Assembly (NCBI GenBank): GCA_040512755.1
Contig: JBEVEP010000019.1
Coordinates: forward strand, 1-10,731
Direction of reading: 5' to 3'
Source of the DNA: JBEVEP01 sp040512755
GTDB taxonomy: Bacteria > Pseudomonadota > Alphaproteobacteria > Rhizobiales > Rhizobiaceae
Length of the DNA: 10,731 bases
Both the position numbers and the translations under genes were made by a program. Positions 6,816-10,731 of this stretch are shown here, one piece after another. Numbering within the stretch: position 1 is the first letter of the stretch; every line of letters starts with the position of its first letter. The notes beneath the pieces are model-generated. The model did not search any database, had not been told where the DNA came from, and was given only the letters and a program-made list of their open reading frames with translations.

Positions 6816-8102
6816 ATGGACCTTCTCCGCGACAACGAACTGATCTACGGCCGACTGCTGCCGGTCGAGGAAAAGCATCTGATCGAGCGCTACAACAAGG
6901 CGCTGAAAGCGTTTGGGCTGAAGCCGACGAAGCTCAAGACCTTCGACATCGACCGCACGGGTTTCTCGCCGCAGATTGCCGAGGAACTCGGCGACCCGTT
7001 CTATCTCGACCCGAATGAAGTCAACCGCCGTTTCATCATCCTGACGCCTGCCCAGATCGACCTGCCGGTTGTTCACACGGCCTTCTCGAATACGTCGCAG
7101 CTCATCTACGAATTCATGTCGAAGAACCAGCGCGCGATCGATGCGCTGACGATCAAGGATGTGATTTACGGAGAGATAGAAGACTCGGTTTCCAAGGTCG
7201 AAAGCATCGAGGATCTGCTGTCGATCAATCAGGTCGAGTTCCGGGTGCTTTCGGCGGAGGACGTGCTCGGCAAAGCGTCAGAGCTCGGAACGCTGGTCGA
7301 CCGGCTGAAGCAGGAGCCCGACGCGTGGCGCGACAATGCGATGCTGGAGCGGATGGTGGAACTCGCCAAAGTGACCGGCGACATTCGCGAAAACGCGCTG
7401 GTGCCCGATCAGGTCATCTTCCGGCACAATGCATTCTGGACCAGCCATTTCGGCGGGCTCTATGTCTTCGTCGATCGGGATATGACGACAGTCATCAGCG
7501 ACCCGGCCGCGCCTGGTTTCCGCCGGTCGCGGCCCTGGCAGGTGAGCTACCTCTCGATCAGCGACGCCGATCGCGTGTTCCGCTTCCTGGCTTCCACTGG
7601 CCGCATCGACCTGCCACGCGCATCGTGGATCGAAACGTCGGGCTATCTCGAGCACCGTGCCGAAATGACGATCCGGGCGCTGATCCGCCGCAACGAGCCG
7701 AAGCGAGATATGACGAAAGCGGACAAGGTGTGGCTGCAAACCTGGATGCATAGCCACGCCGATCTGATCAGCAGCGAGGGGACTTTTCCCTTCCTCAACG
7801 CCGCGAAGCGGGAGCTCGCCCAATACGGCCAATTGCGCTTGGAGGAGGTAGCGCCATTGTATAGCTTCCTGGTTGTGCGCGCTAAGCCGGATCATCCCGA
7901 TGCCTGGCTCACCAACAGGCTGATCTCCGATTTTGTGCCGGACGATTTCGTCTCGCGCTACATCTTCAACAAGCAGGGCTTCTATAGGGACTACGAGGCC
8001 TTCGATGCGTTGCAGCGAGCGGCGGTTGTGGACACGCTGAAAACCACATATCTGAAAGACAAGGCGGCGTTCAGGGAGCGCCTCTACGGACTGGCCGACT
8101 GA
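6816..8102 (+). CDS. DUF6638-like protein, member of the AAA+ cluster
   Basis: A 428-aa protein without signal peptide or membrane spans. I place it in DUF6638 from memory of sequence style, such as RRFIILTPAQIDLPVVHTAF (residues 69-88), and its length; the family has no known function. The N-terminal part carries short strand-like segments. Further on it is rich in aromatic and charged residues (NAFWTSHFGGLYVFVDRDMTT, RPWQVSYLSISDADRVFRFL), suggesting a compact alpha/beta domain. The C-terminal 120 residues are helical. No catalytic triad or nucleotide-binding motif is evident. The start is the ATG at 6816, 3 bp after the DUF559 stop; GGGG at 6806-6809 serves as ribosome binding site and overlaps the end of DUF559, so translation may be coupled. 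Without the DUF559 insert it would directly follow the AAA+ gene, which points to a shared function. Confidence 0.78.
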   Translation: MDLLRDNELIYGRLLPVEEKHLIERYNKALKAFGLKPTKLKTFDIDRTGFSPQIAEELGDPFYLDPNEVNRRFIILTPAQIDLPVVHTAFSNTSQLIYEFMSKNQRAIDALTIKDVIYGEIEDSVSKVESIEDLLSINQVEFRVLSAEDVLGKASELGTLVDRLKQEPDAWRDNAMLERMVELAKVTGDIRENALVPDQVIFRHNAFWTSHFGGLYVFVDRDMTTVISDPAAPGFRRSRPWQVSYLSISDADRVFRFLASTGRIDLPRASWIETSGYLEHRAEMTIRALIRRNEPKRDMTKADKVWLQTWMHSHADLISSEGTFPFLNAAKRELAQYGQLRLEEVAPLYSFLVVRAKPDHPDAWLTNRLISDFVPDDFVSRYIFNKQGFYRDYEAFDALQRAAVVDTLKTTYLKDKAAFRERLYGLAD

Positions 8103-8149
8103 GCGGGGACGGTCATGACATGGAATTTCTGGAGCAGGACGAGTTTCCG

Positions 8150-8178
8150 TTGAATAGCCGATCCCGCTGCAGCATATT
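8150..8178 (+). promoter_or_regulatory. Candidate promoter of the DUF2333-like gene
   Basis: TTGAAT (8150-8155), a 17-nt spacer, then CATATT (8173-8178), four of six matches each to the general bacterial -35 and -10 consensus. It lies in the 169-bp gap before the DUF2333-like gene and would give it independent expression. It is a pattern match only. Confidence 0.35.
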
Positions 8179-8271
8179 GTTATTACGAAGAAATCTCGTC
8201 CGGACAGTCTGCAGGCCCGTTGCCCACACAGACTTCCGGGTCGCAATCATGTTGTAGAGGGGCGGGTGGCC

Positions 8272-9483
8272 ATGCTTGATCCGATCGTGAATTTCTTCAC
8301 CTGGATATTCCAGTGGATCGGACGCGGCATCGGGTTCGTGATCGGCATTATCCTGTGGCCTTTCATGTGGGTCGCGCGCTGGTACGGGCAGCGCGGCTGG
8401 ATGCTGAAGGGCATCGTGGGGGCCATCATCGCGGGTCTGGTTGTCTTCTACGGCTATTTCATCTGGCAAACCCAGCACTGGAACAATTTCAATCCGGATT
8501 ATCCGACGGCACACACCCTTGCGAAGGGCAATTCACTGGCAGGAGAACCGGTCGCGGCCCCCGCGACGGGCGAGACTGCCGTCGCCGGCGCGCCACTCGA
8601 TTCCAACAGGGCGGCTGCTACCGGCTCGGGTTCTACGGCGCCGGCGCAGGCTCCCGCAGCGCCGGCGCCCGCGACAACGTGCCAAGGCTCGGCGATCGCC
8701 GCCATATCCGCCGATCTGGTCGACTTTAACGTCAACCAGAATGCCTGGATTTCATCGATGCTGGCCTCGAAGCTCGGCTTCTTCGGCATCCCGTGGCGCA
8801 ACACGCCCTTCTTCGACAACAAGGCGGCATTTCAGCTCGGCATCAACCAGGTCATGCGGCGCACGACGACCGAACTCGTCGACTCGCTTGGCCGTGTTCG
8901 TGGCACGTCGCAGATCGACCAGAACCTTCAGGACGCGCGCACCGCGCTCGCCTGGAACGAAGACGCCTGGTATATCGGGTGGCGCGGCCCGACCCGACCC
9001 ACTCCGAGCGTCTACCGCGAGGCGATTGGCAAGCTGCGCGCATTCAATGCAAGCCTGGAGAAGTGCCAGTCGACGTTTGACGCCCGCGCCGACAATCTGC
9101 TTGAGTTCCTCGATCGCATCGCCGGCGACATCGGTTCCACCTCCGACATATTGCGCGTCCGGCTCGACGCATCGAATGCCGGCTGGTTCGACCCCCGCGC
9201 CGACGACCGCTTCTGGTTCGCTTACGGCCAGCTTTATGCCTACTATGGCATCCTCATCGCCGCGCGATCGGACTTTGCCGCCATCGTCGCGGAGCGCAAC
9301 CTCACCCAGATCTGGACGCGCATGGAAGAGCAGCTGAGGGTGGCGCTCGACATGCAACCGCTGGTGATTTCCAACGGCAATGAATCGAGCTTCATCTTCC
9401 CCTCTCATCTGGCGACCATGGGCTTTTACCTTCTGCGCGTGCGTTCGCAGCTCATTGAGATCCGGTCGATCCTGGACCGGTAA
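8272..9483 (+). CDS. DUF2333 family membrane-anchored protein
   Basis: A 403-aa protein of unknown function. Two hydrophobic segments lie near the N-terminus (about 16-34 and 45-64), with the basic stretch RWYGQRGWMLK between them. By the positive-inside rule that loop is cytoplasmic and the large C-terminal domain periplasmic. An Ala/Pro/Gly-rich linker (about 88-136) leads to the conserved domain (from about 138), recognisable by FFDNKAAFQLGINQ and the LGRVRGTSQIDQNL segment, as I recall for DUF2333. Its only two cysteines, C137 and C265, both fall in the predicted periplasmic part and could pair. I choose the ATG at 8272, with AGAGGGG 9 nt upstream; the GTG at 8266 is two codons earlier and too close to that site. 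It follows the DUF6638-like gene by 169 bp, so it could be the membrane partner of the AAA+ system or an independent neighbour. Confidence 0.82.
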   Translation: MLDPIVNFFTWIFQWIGRGIGFVIGIILWPFMWVARWYGQRGWMLKGIVGAIIAGLVVFYGYFIWQTQHWNNFNPDYPTAHTLAKGNSLAGEPVAAPATGETAVAGAPLDSNRAAATGSGSTAPAQAPAAPAPATTCQGSAIAAISADLVDFNVNQNAWISSMLASKLGFFGIPWRNTPFFDNKAAFQLGINQVMRRTTTELVDSLGRVRGTSQIDQNLQDARTALAWNEDAWYIGWRGPTRPTPSVYREAIGKLRAFNASLEKCQSTFDARADNLLEFLDRIAGDIGSTSDILRVRLDASNAGWFDPRADDRFWFAYGQLYAYYGILIAARSDFAAIVAERNLTQIWTRMEEQLRVALDMQPLVISNGNESSFIFPSHLATMGFYLLRVRSQLIEIRSILDR

Positions 9484-9509
9484 GGGCGGGACGCCGAGTT
9501 GCGAATACC

Positions 9510-9568
9510 GAGTAGCAAATAGCGATCGGCGCAGACCGTGCCGGCAATGCATTCACTATTCGCTACTC
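9510..9568. repeat. Short inverted repeat between the DUF2333-like gene and fhs
   Basis: GAGTAGCAAATAG (9510-9522) and CTATTCGCTACTC (9556-9568) are inverted copies differing at one base, 33 bp apart. The motif GAGTAGCGAATAG is familiar from intergenic repeats in rhizobial genomes. It has no T-run, so it is not a typical terminator. The rest of the 226-bp gap (9484-9709) shows no promoter or riboswitch I can support. Confidence 0.5.
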
Positions 9569-9709
9569 ACTTCCAACCCTGTCGCATTCCGTGCATCGGG
9601 CGGCTGTTTTAAGACGGCGCAAATTCGTGCGTTGAGGCTTTTATGCGCGCTGAAAAGGCTGCGGTAAACGTCGCAAGCAAGACATCTCAAACGATCCGGG
9701 GAACCTCTC

Positions 9710-10731
9710 ATGGCGGAATTCAAGAGTGACATCGAGATTGCGCGCGGCGCGAAGAAGAAGCCGATCCAGGAGATCGGCGCCAAACTCGGTATCCCTTCGG
9801 AGCATCTTTTGCCCTACGGGCATGACAAGGCGAAGGTATCGGCCGAGTTCATCGCCAATGCGCGCAAGAATGGCGACGGCAAGCTGATCCTGGTCACCGC
9901 GATCAATCCGACGCCAGCCGGCGAAGGCAAGACGACGACCACAGTCGGCCTCGGCGACGGTTTGAACCGGATCGGCAAGAAGGCGGTAGTTTGCATTCGT
10001 GAAGCTTCGCTCGGCCCGAACTTCGGCATCAAGGGCGGTGCGGCCGGCGGCGGCTATGCTCAGGTCGTGCCGATGGAGGACATGAACCTGCACTTCACAG
10101 GCGACTTCCATGCCATCACCACCGCCCACAATCTTCTGTCGGCGCTGATCGACAACCACATCTACTGGGGCAACGAACAGGGCATCGATACGCGCCGTGT
10201 AGCCTGGCGCCGGGTGATGGACATGAACGACCGCGCGCTTCGCGAGATCGTCTGTTCGCTAGGCGGCGCCACGAACGGCTATCCGCGCGAGGCCGGCTTC
10301 GACATTACCGTTGCCTCCGAGGTGATGGCGATCCTGTGCCTGGCCACCGATCTCAAGGATCTGGAAAAGCGCCTCGGCGATATCATCATTGCCTATCGCC
10401 GCGACAAGACGCCGGTTTACGCCCGCGACATCAAGGCCGACGGCGCTATGACGGTGCTGTTGAAGGACGCCATGCAGCCGAACCTCGTGCAGACGCTGGA
10501 GAACAATCCGGCCTTCGTGCATGGCGGCCCGTTCGCCAATATCGCGCATGGTTGCAACTCGGTCGTGGCGACCACGACGGCGCTGAAGCTGGCGGATTAT
10601 GTGGTGACAGAGGCTGGCTTCGGCGCCGATCTGGGCGCGGAAAAATTCTTCGACATCAAGTGTCGCAAGGCGGGAATCAAGCCGGCGGCGGCTGTCATCG
10701 TCGCCACCGTGCGCGCCATGAAGATGCATGG
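9710..10731 (+). CDS. fhs: Formate-tetrahydrofolate ligase, partial
   Basis: Cytoplasmic enzyme joining formate to tetrahydrofolate with ATP to give 10-formyltetrahydrofolate for one-carbon metabolism. The start is the ATG at 9710, with GGGGA 7 nt upstream. The window ends after 340 of about 556-560 expected codons, so the C-terminal third is missing. The ATP-binding loop is NPTPAGEGKTTTTVGL. The two family signatures are both present: GIKGGAAGGGY, and VATVRAMKMHG at the cut end. The reading frame is intact throughout. It is separated from the DUF2333-like gene by 226 bp and is probably its own transcription unit. Confidence 0.97.
   Translation, partial: MAEFKSDIEIARGAKKKPIQEIGAKLGIPSEHLLPYGHDKAKVSAEFIANARKNGDGKLILVTAINPTPAGEGKTTTTVGLGDGLNRIGKKAVVCIREASLGPNFGIKGGAAGGGYAQVVPMEDMNLHFTGDFHAITTAHNLLSALIDNHIYWGNEQGIDTRRVAWRRVMDMNDRALREIVCSLGGATNGYPREAGFDITVASEVMAILCLATDLKDLEKRLGDIIIAYRRDKTPVYARDIKADGAMTVLLKDAMQPNLVQTLENNPAFVHGGPFANIAHGCNSVVATTTALKLADYVVTEAGFGADLGAEKFFDIKCRKAGIKPAAAVIVATVRAMKMH

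Noticed and set aside
4323..8102. Defence system combining ATPase and nuclease
   Set aside because: The DUF559 gene looks inserted with its own repeat, and the other genes show no effector, methyltransferase or helicase domain; the sequence does not support a defence label.
7278..8246. 322-codon minus-strand open frame
   Set aside because: Mostly antisense to the DUF6638-like gene, with shadow-type composition and no recognisable domain.
8120..8257. 45-codon small open frame in the gap before the DUF2333-like gene
   Set aside because: No well-spaced ribosome binding site, Arg/Cys-rich composition without a motif, and it overlaps the candidate promoter.
9569..9709. Riboswitch or promoter upstream of fhs
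   Set aside because: No convincing -35/-10 pair at proper spacing and no structure resembling a known folate-related riboswitch could be identified by eye.

Overview
The window looks like chromosomal DNA from an alphaproteobacterium of the order Hyphomicrobiales, most like Mesorhizobium or a close relative in the Phyllobacteriaceae. Reasons: roughly 60% GC by eye, rhizobial-type choline uptake genes, and GC-rich palindromic intergenic repeats of the RIME type known from rhizobia. The placement rests on recalled family features, not on a database search.

Left part, minus strand (1-1500): the start of a choline ABC importer. choX (periplasmic choline-binding protein, 565-1500) is followed by choW (permease, 458 down to the window edge, incomplete). 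A perfect 12-bp stem-loop lies between them. The ATPase gene choV would be expected just outside the left edge. A 323-bp divergent intergenic region (1501-1823) separates this operon from the rest.

Middle, plus strand (1824-9483): a run of six same-strand genes. They encode a 362-aa coiled-coil protein, a 382-aa protein of unknown function, a 636-aa AAA+ ATPase with Walker A, Walker B and sensor-1 motifs, a 134-aa DUF559 (Vsr/PD-(D/E)XK-like) endonuclease-type protein, a 428-aa DUF6638-like protein, and a 403-aa DUF2333-like membrane-anchored protein. Four of these (coiled coil, unknown, AAA+, DUF6638-like) look like an uncharacterised ATP-driven system. DUF2333 is a possible membrane partner, but it sits behind a 169-bp gap and may have its own promoter. 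This cluster is the best candidate here for an undescribed system.

The junctions of this cluster hold palindromic repeats. A RIME-like element lies at 2943-3089. A 159-bp element with terminal inverted repeats and two perfect hairpins lies at 6243-6401, directly before the DUF559 gene, and its right end supplies that gene's ribosome binding site. A 17-base piece matching the same right end at 16 positions lies at 4277-4293. The DUF559 gene plus repeat looks like a later insertion between the AAA+ and DUF6638-like genes.

Right edge, plus strand (9710-10731): the first 340 codons of fhs, formate-tetrahydrofolate ligase, cut by the window end. It is a housekeeping one-carbon gene and shows no obvious link to the cluster.
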